Source: Thermomicrobium roseum DSM 5159 (GTDB lineage: Bacteria > Chloroflexota > Chloroflexia > Thermomicrobiales > Thermomicrobiaceae). Taken from it: a stretch of 64,000 nucleotides of DNA. This document shows positions 1 through 8,951 of this stretch, one piece after another. The notes beneath the pieces were generated by a model that worked only from the letters and a program-made list of their open reading frames with translations, made no database searches and was not told where the DNA came from. The stretch lies in assembly GCF_000021685.1 (NCBI RefSeq), contig NC_011959.1:1302001-1366000 (forward strand), given 5' to 3'. Every line of letters begins with the position of its first letter. Within the stretch, counting starts at the first letter, position 1. The translations under genes were made by a program, and so were the position numbers.

Positions 1-254
1 GTGTTTCCGGAAGTTGCATCGAGGAGCCGTCGGTTCGATCCCAGCGCACCCGTGCGCAGCGCCTCGCGGACGATCCTCCAGGCAGCACGGTCTTTCACCG
101 AGCCGCCCGGGTTATACCACTCCGCCTTGACCAGCAACTGGACGCGATCCGAGATGCCAGAGATGGCCGGCAAGCGTTGGAGACAGAAGAGCGGCGTGCG
201 TCCGATGCGCTCAGTGACTGTCTCGCCCAATCGGCATCCGAGCGAAGAACTCAT
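1..254 (-). CDS. Cysteine synthase / cystathionine beta-synthase family enzyme (partial)
   Basis: Only the first 84 residues are present; the frame runs off the left edge. It is a fold-type II pyridoxal-phosphate enzyme: NPGGSVKDR near residues 48-56 carries the Lys (about K54) expected to form the Schiff base, and DATSGN at the edge begins the loop that grips substrate and cofactor phosphate. The early ERIGRTPL stretch is the usual N-terminal signature of O-acetylserine sulfhydrylases (CysK/CysM). ATG at 254 is the first good start; upstream purines (AAGGGTGG) give a modest ribosome site. It is divergent from the PASTA kinase. CysK versus CysM or CBS cannot be decided from this fragment. Confidence 0.8.
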   Translation of the reverse strand, partial: MSSSLGCRLGETVTERIGRTPLFCLQRLPAISGISDRVQLLVKAEWYNPGGSVKDRAAWRIVREALRTGALGSNRRLLDATSGN

Positions 255-444
255 GGCTCGCCACCCTTCGTCTCGCTTCACCACTCCATCTTGCCACAGG
301 TACCCCGCATGACCCGCGCAACTCGCTCGAAGCGCTTGCCGATCCACGAGCCGCACGGGGCCGGCAAGACGAGGTCCGTAGTAGGATAACCCCCGTGAGT
401 GCCGGTTGGCACGCCCGACCATCGATCATGAGAGGCGCTCGCGA

Positions 445-2259
445 GTGCGCACGCACGTCCTGAACGACCGCTACCGGCTCGACGAGCCGATCGGCGAAGG
501 TGGCATGGCTGTCGTCTACCGGGGGTACGACTTGCTCCTTGGCAGGCCAGTCGCGATCAAAGTGCTGCGCGGACAGTTCGCTGCCGATGCGAGCTTCCTC
601 CGGCGTTTCGAGCGCGAAGCACAGGCAGCAGCTCGTTTGAGTCATCCCAATATCGTCAGCGTCTACGACGTCGGTCGCGACGGAGCTATCCACTACATCG
701 TCATGGAATTCGTTCCCGGCAAGACCTTGAAGCAGCTGATCCTCGAACGGGCGCCGATTCCGCTCGACGACACCATCCGCATCGTCCGCCAGGTTGCGGC
801 TGCCTTGGATTACGCTCATCAGCACGGGCTCGTTCACCGTGACATCAAGCCTCAGAACATCCTGGTCGACGAGCGCGGCTTCGTGAAGGTGACCGATTTC
901 GGAATCGCAAAGGGGATCAGCGATGTCAGCCTGACCGAAGCTGGCTTCGGCATGGGAACGGTTCACTACGTCTCTCCAGAGCAAGCTCGCGGCGAACCGG
1001 CGACACCGGCCAGCGACATCTACTCGCTGGGCGTTGTCATTTACGAGATGCTCACCGGCCGACTGCCGTTCGAGGCGGACAGCCCGATCGGTCTCGCCAT
1101 GAAGCATGTCCACGAACCGCCTCCTCCGCCGCGGCAGTTCGCTCCCTCCCTGCCCCCAGCGGTCGAGGCTATCGTCCTCCGCGCTCTGGCCAAGGATCCC
1201 CGCCAACGATTCCCGACAGCTGGAACCCTGGCGCACGCACTGGCGCATTGGCAGCACGCTGCACTACCGGCTACCGCACCGGGCCGAGCAACCTCGTCAC
1301 GACCGGTCAACACCCGCCACCGCGGGCGAGCGAGTTCTCCGGTCCGCCCAGCGAACCGGCCAGCTGACATCGGCTGCGCCACCTGGCTCTTGGGGAGCGC
1401 GATCCTCGCTGGCATCGTCGCCTTGGTCGTCCTCGCCTTTCAGCTGGTCGATCTCCGCGCGTTGACCGGATCCGGCGATCGACCTGCTCCCACACCCACA
1501 TCCGTTGCCATCGTGCCGAGCCCGACGACTGAACCGAATCCCACGCCAACGCTCGCACCGTCGCCGACCGTCGCCGCCACCCCTACTCCTGAACCGACAC
1601 CGAACTTGACTCCGACACCCGAGTTAGCCCGCATACCGGACCTCGTCAACTCGACGTTGCGCCAGGCACAGGCCGCAGCCGCAACGGGGAATTTTCAGCT
1701 GGCGATCGAAGAGATTTACGATAACATCGTACCCGCCGGGACGATCGTGCGCCAAGATCCGCCCGCCGGCCAACTCGCCGAGAAGGGCAGCACGATCCGT
1801 GTTTGGGTGAGCAAAGGGCCGGAGTGGATCACCTTGATCGGCTTGGCCGGCCGACCCTACACCGAAGTGCTGCAACAGCTGCAGGGGCTGCCGGTCACGG
1901 TCGAGAAAGTCGAGGAAGGGAGTCGCACGGTTCCCGAAGGGTATGTCATCCGGACGGAACCCGCCGAGCAGGTGCGGAACGGCGGCACGGTCACCGTGTA
2001 TGTCAGCATTGGCGATCGGGTCAAGGTACCCGACCTGTACGGCAAACCGTATCAACAAGCCGCTGTCGAACTGCAGCGCGCTGGCCTCGTCGTCCGCACC
2101 GTGACTCCACAAAGTTGCGAGCAGATTCGCCAGCATATTGCGAATTTCGACTGCGACCAGTTCCCCGACGGTGGCGTGGTGAGTGCGTCCCTGCAATGGA
2201 ACAGCTGGGTGCCACGCGGGTCGCCGATCGATATCGCATATTACGAAAAGCAGCAGTGA
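445..2259 (+). CDS. PASTA-domain serine/threonine protein kinase (PknB-like)
   Basis: Membrane sensor kinase of the PknB/PrkC type, expected to respond to cell-wall muropeptides. From the N-terminus: glycine loop GEGGMAVVY, the AIKVL lysine, catalytic loop HRDIKPQN, DFGIAK and SPEQARGE, all intact; one transmembrane helix near residues 314-336; a Pro/Thr-rich stalk; then about three PASTA repeats (IPDLV near residue 398, ITLIGL, VKVPDL). I chose GTG at 445 because AGAGG precedes it at good spacing and the protein then begins just before NDRYRL, as in relatives. A TTG at 406 would add 13 residues. Its TGA overlaps the GTG of the next gene, so the two are probably translated together. Confidence 0.93.
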   Translation: MRTHVLNDRYRLDEPIGEGGMAVVYRGYDLLLGRPVAIKVLRGQFAADASFLRRFEREAQAAARLSHPNIVSVYDVGRDGAIHYIVMEFVPGKTLKQLILERAPIPLDDTIRIVRQVAAALDYAHQHGLVHRDIKPQNILVDERGFVKVTDFGIAKGISDVSLTEAGFGMGTVHYVSPEQARGEPATPASDIYSLGVVIYEMLTGRLPFEADSPIGLAMKHVHEPPPPPRQFAPSLPPAVEAIVLRALAKDPRQRFPTAGTLAHALAHWQHAALPATAPGRATSSRPVNTRHRGRASSPVRPANRPADIGCATWLLGSAILAGIVALVVLAFQLVDLRALTGSGDRPAPTPTSVAIVPSPTTEPNPTPTLAPSPTVAATPTPEPTPNLTPTPELARIPDLVNSTLRQAQAAAATGNFQLAIEEIYDNIVPAGTIVRQDPPAGQLAEKGSTIRVWVSKGPEWITLIGLAGRPYTEVLQQLQGLPVTVEKVEEGSRTVPEGYVIRTEPAEQVRNGGTVTVYVSIGDRVKVPDLYGKPYQQAAVELQRAGLVVRTVTPQSCEQIRQHIANFDCDQFPDGGVVSASLQWNSWVPRGSPIDIAYYEKQQ

Positions 2260-3083
2260 GGCTCGTCAGTCTTCGTTCCACGATCGCCCAGCCTGCACTT
2301 GCCTGGTTGGCATTCGGCCTCCTGCTGGGCACCGTACTCGGAACTGCGGCGAGTCAGCTCCGCCCGACCGATCGCCTGGTCGTCGGTGGAACAGGCCGCA
2401 CCCTCTCGGTTCTGCTCGTCACCGACCGGGCTGAAGTGCTGATCGGAGGTGGGACCGACCCGAACGATGCGGCTGACTTCGTCGACCGTTCGACCGTTCC
2501 CTGGCAGCGGCCGCTCGAACTCCTCGTCGTGCCGGCATGGGATCCGGAACACGTACCCGGCGCACTGGGGATCATCGAGCGAGGCAACGTGCACTCGATC
2601 GTGGTGTGGGGCGAAGCAGGGAACCAGCCCGCCTGGACAGTCCTGGAACGACGAGCCCGGACAGCAGGCGTCTCGCTCGAATGGATCCGCGAAACGGCAG
2701 TGATCCCGATCGACGCGACGACGCGTCTCGTCCTCCAGGCACTCCCCGACGGTGGAGCCATCTGCCTCGAGCGCGGTGAGCTGCGAATCGTCATCGTCGA
2801 TACAGCCGGCGAGCGGCCATCGAGAGCTTGTCGTCAGTCAGCCGCGACGATCTCGCTGCGACGCGCGATCACTCCTGAGGCACGTTTCCTCGTCCGCCCG
2901 CGTCCACTGCGAGCGAGTGAACTCGCGAGCGGCGCTCCGTACGAAGTGCAGCTCGAACGGGGTGAGCGATTGACTGTCCGTCTTCAGGACGGTGAACTCC
3001 GCCTGCCACTCGGCGCGCTGCTCAACGACCCGAGACGCGTTCTGGGTCCGCACTCGACCTCGTCAGGGACGCCGGATCGGTAA
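2256..3083 (+). CDS. Membrane-anchored degenerate metallo-beta-lactamase-like protein
   Basis: 275 residues, starting at GTG 2256 inside the stop region of the kinase gene (GTGA overlap), so co-expressed with it. One N-terminal hydrophobic helix (about residues 10-30) is followed by a soluble domain whose order resembles the hydrolase domain of ComEC-like proteins: VLIGGGTDPN, then LLVVPAWDPEHVPGAL, then a short strand/helix pattern. The HxHxDH metal site is absent; only one His remains at that place. It is therefore probably not a competent hydrolase. The coupling suggests a role beside the wall-sensing kinase, but the family is not firmly recognised. The 3' end overlaps the convergent PsiE-like gene. 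Confidence 0.6.
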   Translation: MRLVSLRSTIAQPALAWLAFGLLLGTVLGTAASQLRPTDRLVVGGTGRTLSVLLVTDRAEVLIGGGTDPNDAADFVDRSTVPWQRPLELLVVPAWDPEHVPGALGIIERGNVHSIVVWGEAGNQPAWTVLERRARTAGVSLEWIRETAVIPIDATTRLVLQALPDGGAICLERGELRIVIVDTAGERPSRACRQSAATISLRRAITPEARFLVRPRPLRASELASGAPYEVQLERGERLTVRLQDGELRLPLGALLNDPRRVLGPHSTSSGTPDR

Positions 3084-3573
3084 CCGGTACCGGTTCGGTA
3101 TTGCCCTCCCCCCGCGCGTCGGTCGATCGAGGCGAAGCGCGTCGAGGAGGAAACGGCACCCGCAACGTGCCGAACCGCAACAGCGCGCCCAACGTGAGGA
3201 GAAACGCGCTGATCGCGAGCACCTGTGCCCAACCGAGCTCGACTACCCCACGGAGGACCACCTCGCGCAGCGTCGCGACGATGCCCAGTTCCACCATGAA
3301 GTCCACAGCGACTCGGTGCTCTTCCAAATAGACGACGAGGAGCCGCATGAGCTCCACCATGACTAACATGAAGAGAACTTCCGCGATCACGACGCGGAAG
3401 TCGAGTGCAGGACCAAAGAGGTGACTCAGGAGAATCAACAACGTGCGAACCATGAGGCCGAACAACACGAGAACCAGCGCGACGACGAGAATATCCTGAG
3501 CCGCTTCGAGAAAACGCCGTGACAGATGATGGATCTCGGTATGCGGAACGTGTCGACGTTCGTCAGGCTCCAT
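3022..3573 (-). CDS. PsiE-like phosphate-starvation membrane protein
   Basis: 183 residues with four predicted membrane helices between about residues 28 and 137. The central pattern (VVIAEVLFMLVMVELMRLL, then an acidic/histidine loop, then a helix starting VDFMVELGIVA) matches the PsiE family. Its biochemical role is unknown; the family name comes from phosphate-starvation induction in enteric bacteria. ATG at 3573 is preceded by AGGAGGG. The C-terminus is a polar Arg/Pro-rich tail whose coding sequence overlaps the end of the upstream convergent gene by 62 nt. Confidence 0.75.
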   Translation of the reverse strand: MEPDERRHVPHTEIHHLSRRFLEAAQDILVVALVLVLFGLMVRTLLILLSHLFGPALDFRVVIAEVLFMLVMVELMRLLVVYLEEHRVAVDFMVELGIVATLREVVLRGVVELGWAQVLAISAFLLTLGALLRFGTLRVPFPPRRASPRSTDARGEGNTEPVPVTDPASLTRSSADPERVSGR

Positions 3574-3775
3574 CGCGCCCTCCTATCTTCCCACCAGCGC
3601 GACCGCCCTGTCGATCCCCTCACAACCGTTCATCGAGCGACCTCGGTCGTTCCCACGAGTCTCAACTGTACTCAACCTTGCCACGACGGCTCGTCAACCT
3701 TCCTTCGAGGGCAGAGGCGCTGCCACGCTCCCTCAGTGTCACACTGGTATCGGACAATACCTCATCGATCACCTG

Positions 3776-4939
3776 ATGTTCACGATGGCGCCGCACGCTG
3801 CATTCGGTTATCACACCGGTCCGACACCTGGGGGTCGCGGCTGCTGCGGCGAGAGAGGGGTCGCGAGATCGGTCGAGGCAGCGCCTCGTGCGAGGACTGC
3901 TGTTGCCCTGGTTCTCCTCGCAGTCCTCTACCTGTACCCAGCCGCCATCGCCCGCGCGCTCTTCGGACGGCTTATCCCGACCAGTCGCCAGTTGCGGGCG
4001 CTCGTTCCGGACCCAGGTTCCCTCGGAATGGCGATCTATGCTCTGGTAATGCCGATCCTGGGGCTTCCTGTCTTTCTCTTTGCCATTGTTGTCTTTCTCG
4101 TCGCACTCGACCTGATTTCTCCGGAGACCATTCCCCTCGCTACCAGTCCACGATCGTTCAGCGTTGCCTTTTGGCTGTTCGCTCACAACCTCATGGAAGC
4201 GATGGGGATCATGACGCTGGGCGCGCTCTACGTGCTCGTCCCCCGCTACACTCGGTCGGGCAAACTCTACAGTCCACGCCTCGCTGCGGTCGCCATGGTT
4301 CTCTACACGATGGCCGCTATCCCCGCTTTCAGTCACCATCTCTACTCATGGGTGACCAACACTCCACAAGTCTTCCAGAACGTCTCGCGCAGCACCTCGT
4401 GGGCAACCGGCTTTATCGCAGCCTCCTTGACCGGCTTCGACGTCGGGCTGACAGTGTGGCGTCACGGGCTGAGAATTCACCCAGCACCATTGCTCATGCT
4501 GGAAGGTTTCCTCTTGTATCTCATCGATGGCTTCGTTGCGCTGGAACTCTCGACACCAGCTTGGAACCTACGTCTTCATGGCACACTGTATGCCACAGCA
4601 CATACCATGACGATCCTCACTGCTGTTCTCCTCGTTTTCCTCGGCGTCATGTATCACTATTATCCGGCACTACGCGATCGGCAACTGGACATCCGGATGG
4701 GCTTCTGGCACAGCGGGTTGAGCTTTCTCGCTGCACTTGCGATGTTCTTCAGCCTACTCATCGCCGGTGTGGCTGGCCTTCCGCGTCGGGCCTACCCGTG
4801 GCTATCCGGTGAAGGAACGTACGCTGTCCCGCTCCTGCTGTTCGGACTCATTTTTGCGCTCGCTCAGTTCGTCTTCCTATGGAATCTGCTCCGCAGCGAA
4901 CGCGCTGCCGCGTGGGCCCCAGGCCTGGCAGCAGACTGA
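3776..4939 (+). CDS. Short heme-copper oxidase subunit I-like membrane protein
   Basis: 387 residues, about nine membrane helices, versus roughly twelve in full subunit I. By alignment in the head to cbb3/ba3-type sequences, the CuB ligands appear present (H137 in FAHNLMEA; H187-H188 in FSHHLYSW), as does the high-spin heme ligand (H276 in TLYATAHTM). The next ligand in canonical proteins, two residues on, which binds the low-spin heme, is Met278, and the early helices carrying the other low-spin ligand are missing. No subunit II or III gene is nearby. The start is uncertain: ATG 3776 or 3785, neither with a convincing ribosome site. Likely a non-canonical or auxiliary relative rather than a working terminal oxidase. 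Confidence 0.7.
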   Translation: MFTMAPHAAFGYHTGPTPGGRGCCGERGVARSVEAAPRARTAVALVLLAVLYLYPAAIARALFGRLIPTSRQLRALVPDPGSLGMAIYALVMPILGLPVFLFAIVVFLVALDLISPETIPLATSPRSFSVAFWLFAHNLMEAMGIMTLGALYVLVPRYTRSGKLYSPRLAAVAMVLYTMAAIPAFSHHLYSWVTNTPQVFQNVSRSTSWATGFIAASLTGFDVGLTVWRHGLRIHPAPLLMLEGFLLYLIDGFVALELSTPAWNLRLHGTLYATAHTMTILTAVLLVFLGVMYHYYPALRDRQLDIRMGFWHSGLSFLAALAMFFSLLIAGVAGLPRRAYPWLSGEGTYAVPLLLFGLIFALAQFVFLWNLLRSERAAAWAPGLAAD

Positions 4940-4995
4940 CATGTGACGCCGGCTGAATGGCAACCGTCTCCAGTCCAGCCGGCTTCATGTTCGCC

Positions 4996-6609
4996 TCACT
5001 CAGGTGGTATTTCCCGAAATGCGTACTCGATATGGATACCCCGGCGCGCCTGGACCGTTTTGGCGATCCAGTACACCAGCGCCCCGGCGATGAAGACACC
5101 GACGGTCAAGATTTGGACGTTGGGGAAATGGGCAAGCCCGACGAAGGGATCCAGCCAGAACACGACCTCACAGATGAGCAAACTGATCACCGCGAGAAGA
5201 CCAACGATCGACATGACCGGTAATCCAGCCACACGCCAGCGTACCGGCGATGCCTCAAAATCCTCGCGCCTCCGATACGGGAAAACGATCGCGGCGATCG
5301 CAGTGAGAATGAAGGAGACGATCCAGCCGAAGATCCCCACGATACTGGCGAGAACGATATGCCACGCGTAGAGCGCCAAGCAAATCTCCCCCAGGATCCC
5401 CACGACCAGGATAGCGACCAATGGTGTATGCGTCCGTGGACTGACGTACGAGAGTATCTCCGGCATCAGTCGGTCAAACGACCAGGCCAACAAGATACGC
5501 GTCGACGCGAGATAATTGATAGGCAACCAAACGTAGGTCCAGAGCAGGAAGCCCAGCCCGATGAGAAGGATCAAGAGGAGATTGTGGTGCACCACCGCGC
5601 CTGCCAACTCGACGAAGGTGGGCGTGAAGGCGAGTCCGAGAGCAGCCGGATCGGCAGCACCGATGGCTCCCAATCCGTCATACCCCACCATCTTCTGAAA
5701 AGCCGCGATGAGGAGCACGATCCACACCGTGCAGTAGACAACAGAACCCGGCATGCCAAAAAATTGCGCCCGGCGCGCGTTCTTCACCTCACCACCGATG
5801 AAGCTGGAAGTGATGGCGTACAGCACAATGTAAAGCGGCAAGCTGAGCGAGAGGAAGGTCTGATACGCATCGAACGGGTGCCATTGATATCCCGAACTCT
5901 CCCATGCGACTTGGAAGGCATTTTCGACACCACCCACTGCTCGCACGTATTCATCGAACCGGGCGATGAACGTCTCCCGGCTCGTCAGGAGAGCGACGAG
6001 ACCAGCCACAGCCACAGCGAGCGTCGCGAACGCAAAGGCGACATTCTGTATCCGGAAATAGATCTTGGTCCCGAGTGCAAAGATGCTCCCAAAAACGACA
6101 ATGAGTACGGTCCCCGCGACGAAGATGCCGAGCGGCGTCTGCCAGAAATCGGCGAAACGCATGAGATCCGGATTGCGGTAGTGGGCCGCGAGCAGACGAA
6201 AGAGCGAGGATAAGCCATACTGCCCAAAGTATGCTGCCGGAATGCCGATGTACACGCTCAACCAGACCAGCCAGTTGAAGCTACTGATGAAGCCGAGGAG
6301 AGGAGACAAGGTCCGGCTGATGTACACATAGTCGCCACCACTCCGCGGGAGAGCAGCCGCGAAAAAGGCGTACGTCGTTGCGTGGGCGAGAGCCAACAGC
6401 CCAGCGACCAGGACACCGCCGAGCATGCTGGCCCCCGGATAGAATGCAGGAACGAACAGGAGGATGAAGAGCACGCCTAAACCGATGTTCTGGTTGTTCG
6501 TGTTGTAGACAAAAATATCGAGGAGCGAAAGCTCCTTCGTCAGACCTGTCGCCTCGCGGACAAAGGTCCGTGGTCGTCCCCAACTTCGCCCTGCCGCCAT
6601 CCCACTCAT
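4996..6609 (-). CDS. APC-superfamily amino acid permease (copy 1)
   Basis: 537-residue inner-membrane transporter with about twelve helices. The SGGDYVYISR motif after helix 2 is typical of the amino acid-polyamine-organocation superfamily. It is a paralogue of the permease directly upstream: both share the N-terminal form (ATGL, then a helix with VYN), the SGGDYVY motif and a C-terminus ending in YREIP or FREIP. The substrate cannot be read from sequence; the formamidase-like neighbour hints at amino acids or breakdown products. ATG 6609 has a strong GAGGAGGAGG site. It lies 21 nt after the other permease gene, so one transcript is likely. Confidence 0.88.
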   Translation of the reverse strand: MSGMAAGRSWGRPRTFVREATGLTKELSLLDIFVYNTNNQNIGLGVLFILLFVPAFYPGASMLGGVLVAGLLALAHATTYAFFAAALPRSGGDYVYISRTLSPLLGFISSFNWLVWLSVYIGIPAAYFGQYGLSSLFRLLAAHYRNPDLMRFADFWQTPLGIFVAGTVLIVVFGSIFALGTKIYFRIQNVAFAFATLAVAVAGLVALLTSRETFIARFDEYVRAVGGVENAFQVAWESSGYQWHPFDAYQTFLSLSLPLYIVLYAITSSFIGGEVKNARRAQFFGMPGSVVYCTVWIVLLIAAFQKMVGYDGLGAIGAADPAALGLAFTPTFVELAGAVVHHNLLLILLIGLGFLLWTYVWLPINYLASTRILLAWSFDRLMPEILSYVSPRTHTPLVAILVVGILGEICLALYAWHIVLASIVGIFGWIVSFILTAIAAIVFPYRRREDFEASPVRWRVAGLPVMSIVGLLAVISLLICEVVFWLDPFVGLAHFPNVQILTVGVFIAGALVYWIAKTVQARRGIHIEYAFREIPPE

Positions 6610-6630
6610 CGCCTCCTCCTCGAGTCTCTT

Positions 6631-8268
6631 TCACTCGACCGGGATCTCGCGATAGGCGAGCGAGAGATCGATGCCCTGGCGAGCCCGCCACCAGCGGGCG
6701 ATCGCGTAAATGACGAGCCCGGACAGGAAAATGGCGATGTTCAGCAGGAACATCCCGAAGCCGAGGATCCCCTCCCGCAGGGTGCTGGGATCCAAGCTGA
6801 TGCCCGAATAAGGATCGTTGAGATACGCCCACTGCATCACGAGACAGGCCACGATCGAGATCGCTCCCACAAGGCTCAGAACTGGCAGACGTCCGAGCCG
6901 CCATGCCACCGGCGAACCGGTGAAGAGTTCGGGCCTTCGGTAGGGCAAGAGTACCGCACTGAGCGAGACCATGATGAAGGTCAAGAGGAAACCGAAGATG
7001 CCGACCAAGGTGGCAAAGTACGGCGTGAAGACGTAGATCGCCAGCGAAACGATGGAAAGGGAACCCATCACCACGAGGCTGACCACCGGGGTATGGAAGC
7101 GCGGGCTCACCCAGGCCAACGCCGACGGCAGTAACCCATCGATCGCATAGGCCACGAGATTCCGCGACGCATTGAGGATTTGTCCTGGCAGCCACGCGTA
7201 GCTCCAGAAGATGAACCCGAACCCGATGAGAAAGGCGACGAGCAGGCTGCCGCTTCCCAACGCGATGAGTTCGTGAAAACGCGGGGCAGCAGCCAAGCCG
7301 ACGTTGCTCGCCCCGGCATCGCCGAGCGTGCTGATCGCGCCGATCAGATCAGCGCCGATCGCACGAGAAACGCTCCAGACGAGCAAAAGCCCCCAGACAA
7401 GGGCATAAACGACTGTTCCAGGAATCGCCCACACCTGGATCTTGCTCGCTTGCTTCACTTCCCCACCGATGTACGCGCTCGAGAAACTGAAACCCATCGT
7501 GAGGTAGATCCACGTCATCGTGATGATGGTGTTCCGGAGATCGAACGGTTGGGGCTGATAGCCGCTTTCTCGCAGCAGCGCCTCCAGAATATCAGGGCGC
7601 CCAGCCAAATTTCCGAGGTACTGGGCGAGATTCGACTGAAGCACAGCTGGCGATCGCACCAGCGCGACGAACACGACGAGCACTGTCGCCAGCATCGCCA
7701 AGACGAACAAGACATTTTGCACGCGGAAGTAGACGCGAAGTCCGAGAATGAAAAGTCCTGTCAAAACCACGATCAGGAGCGCACCGATGACAAACATTCC
7801 GGTCGGCGAAGCCGCCCAATCAGCGAAACGCAGTACTTCCTCGTTCCCGGTGAAAGCCGCCAGGATACGCATGAATGGCGCGATCCCGAAACTGGCAAGA
7901 AACGCCGAGGGGACACCACCGTACAGGACCCACCACACGGTCGTGTTCCAGTTCGACATCATCCCCCAGGCCGGGCCGAGCACGCGGCTCACATAGACAT
8001 AGTCGCCACCACTGCGCGGCATGATGGCCGCGAGCATACCGTAGGTCGCGGCGGTCGGAAGCGCCAGGAGTGCACAGAAGAGCAGCGAAAGTGGCAGACT
8101 CACTCCACCGTAAGAAGGCATGTACAGGAACATGAGTGCGACCATGAGGCCGATGGAGATGAAATTAACATTGTAGACGAGCGCATCGAACCAGCCAGCC
8201 TCCCGGACGAGACCAGTCGCAGCACGTGTAAAGACGCGCGGCCCTTTGGCCTGACTCTTGTCCAGCAT
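6631..8268 (-). CDS. APC-superfamily amino acid permease (copy 2)
   Basis: 545 residues with about twelve membrane helices and the SGGDYVYVSR motif. It is the first of two adjacent permease paralogues and probably arose by tandem duplication. ATG 8268 is chosen because GAGAGGAGGAG lies just upstream; an in-frame upstream start at 8292 would place that ribosome site inside the gene. It follows the cyclase/formamidase-like gene at a 38-nt gap, suggesting a leftward operon for uptake and processing of small amines or amino acids. The substrate is not predictable. Confidence 0.88.
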   Translation of the reverse strand: MLDKSQAKGPRVFTRAATGLVREAGWFDALVYNVNFISIGLMVALMFLYMPSYGGVSLPLSLLFCALLALPTAATYGMLAAIMPRSGGDYVYVSRVLGPAWGMMSNWNTTVWWVLYGGVPSAFLASFGIAPFMRILAAFTGNEEVLRFADWAASPTGMFVIGALLIVVLTGLFILGLRVYFRVQNVLFVLAMLATVLVVFVALVRSPAVLQSNLAQYLGNLAGRPDILEALLRESGYQPQPFDLRNTIITMTWIYLTMGFSFSSAYIGGEVKQASKIQVWAIPGTVVYALVWGLLLVWSVSRAIGADLIGAISTLGDAGASNVGLAAAPRFHELIALGSGSLLVAFLIGFGFIFWSYAWLPGQILNASRNLVAYAIDGLLPSALAWVSPRFHTPVVSLVVMGSLSIVSLAIYVFTPYFATLVGIFGFLLTFIMVSLSAVLLPYRRPELFTGSPVAWRLGRLPVLSLVGAISIVACLVMQWAYLNDPYSGISLDPSTLREGILGFGMFLLNIAIFLSGLVIYAIARWWRARQGIDLSLAYREIPVE

Positions 8269-8306
8269 CCGCTCTCCTCCTCTCTCGATCACAACCCCTC
8301 ACCCCC

Positions 8307-8951
8307 TTACCGCTCCAACAACACCGCCCGGGCCGGCGCACCGTCCGCACCGGCGATCGGCAGAGGAAGACACACGAGGAGGTATCGATCTCCTGCCGGG
8401 ATCGCGCGGAGCCCTCGCAGGTTTTCGACGATCAAGACATCCGCCCCGAGCAGGCACGCGTGCGCATGGGACGTTCCCTGCACCGTCGAATCGATGTTGA
8501 GTGCGTCGATGCCGACGAGCCCGATCCCTGAGGCCACCAACCAGGTCGCCGCTTCCTCAGCGAGGTAGGGATGAACGAAATAGCGGTCCGATCCCCAGTA
8601 ACGATCCCAGCCAGTCGCCAGGAGGACAGCAGCCCCACGGGGAGGGCTGCCCAGATGCTGCCGGAGCAACGCCAGCGAGATCGCCTCGTCATCGGCCAAG
8701 TTCGGAAGCTGGAGCAGGACGGCGGGCACGACGAACCGCTCCGCAGGATAATCGGTAATCGATCGTCCGTCGGGAAAGAAATGAGCCGGTGCATCGACGT
8801 GCGTCCCGGAATGGCTGCCCATCGTCACACGTGTCACCCGCCACGGCGCCGAGGCTGCTACCGTTTCCAGACACACCTCGGGATCACCGGGGAAAACCAG
8901 CATGTCCGACTCGATCGGGTGCGAAATGTCGTACACCCGCATCGTGTTCAC
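8307..8951 (-). CDS. Kynurenine formamidase-like cyclase family hydrolase
   Basis: 214 residues. The metal-binding HSGTHVDAPAHF motif near the N-terminus is the hallmark of the cyclase/KynB family (PF04199), metal-dependent amidohydrolases that include bacterial arylformamidase. The opening DISHPIESDMLVFPGDP is also typical, as is the later GIDALNIDS. GTG 8951 overlaps the stop of the upstream metallophosphoesterase gene (GTGA); ATG 8942 is an alternative. No kynurenine-pathway genes are adjacent, so formamidase is a family-level guess. Association with two permeases suggests degradation of an imported compound. Confidence 0.82.
   Translation of the reverse strand: MNTMRVYDISHPIESDMLVFPGDPEVCLETVAASAPWRVTRVTMGSHSGTHVDAPAHFFPDGRSITDYPAERFVVPAVLLQLPNLADDEAISLALLRQHLGSPPRGAAVLLATGWDRYWGSDRYFVHPYLAEEAATWLVASGIGLVGIDALNIDSTVQGTSHAHACLLGADVLIVENLRGLRAIPAGDRYLLVCLPLPIAGADGAPARAVLLER

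Noticed and set aside
30..41. tRNA T-loop-like GGTTCGATCC
   Set aside because: Flanking bases do not form a T-stem or acceptor stem, and the segment is inside the cysteine-synthase-family coding region on the other strand.
211..1257. Long leftward open frame over the kinase gene and similar long shadow frames elsewhere
   Set aside because: High GC keeps antisense frames open. These lack ribosome sites and family motifs, while the opposite strand encodes clear proteins.
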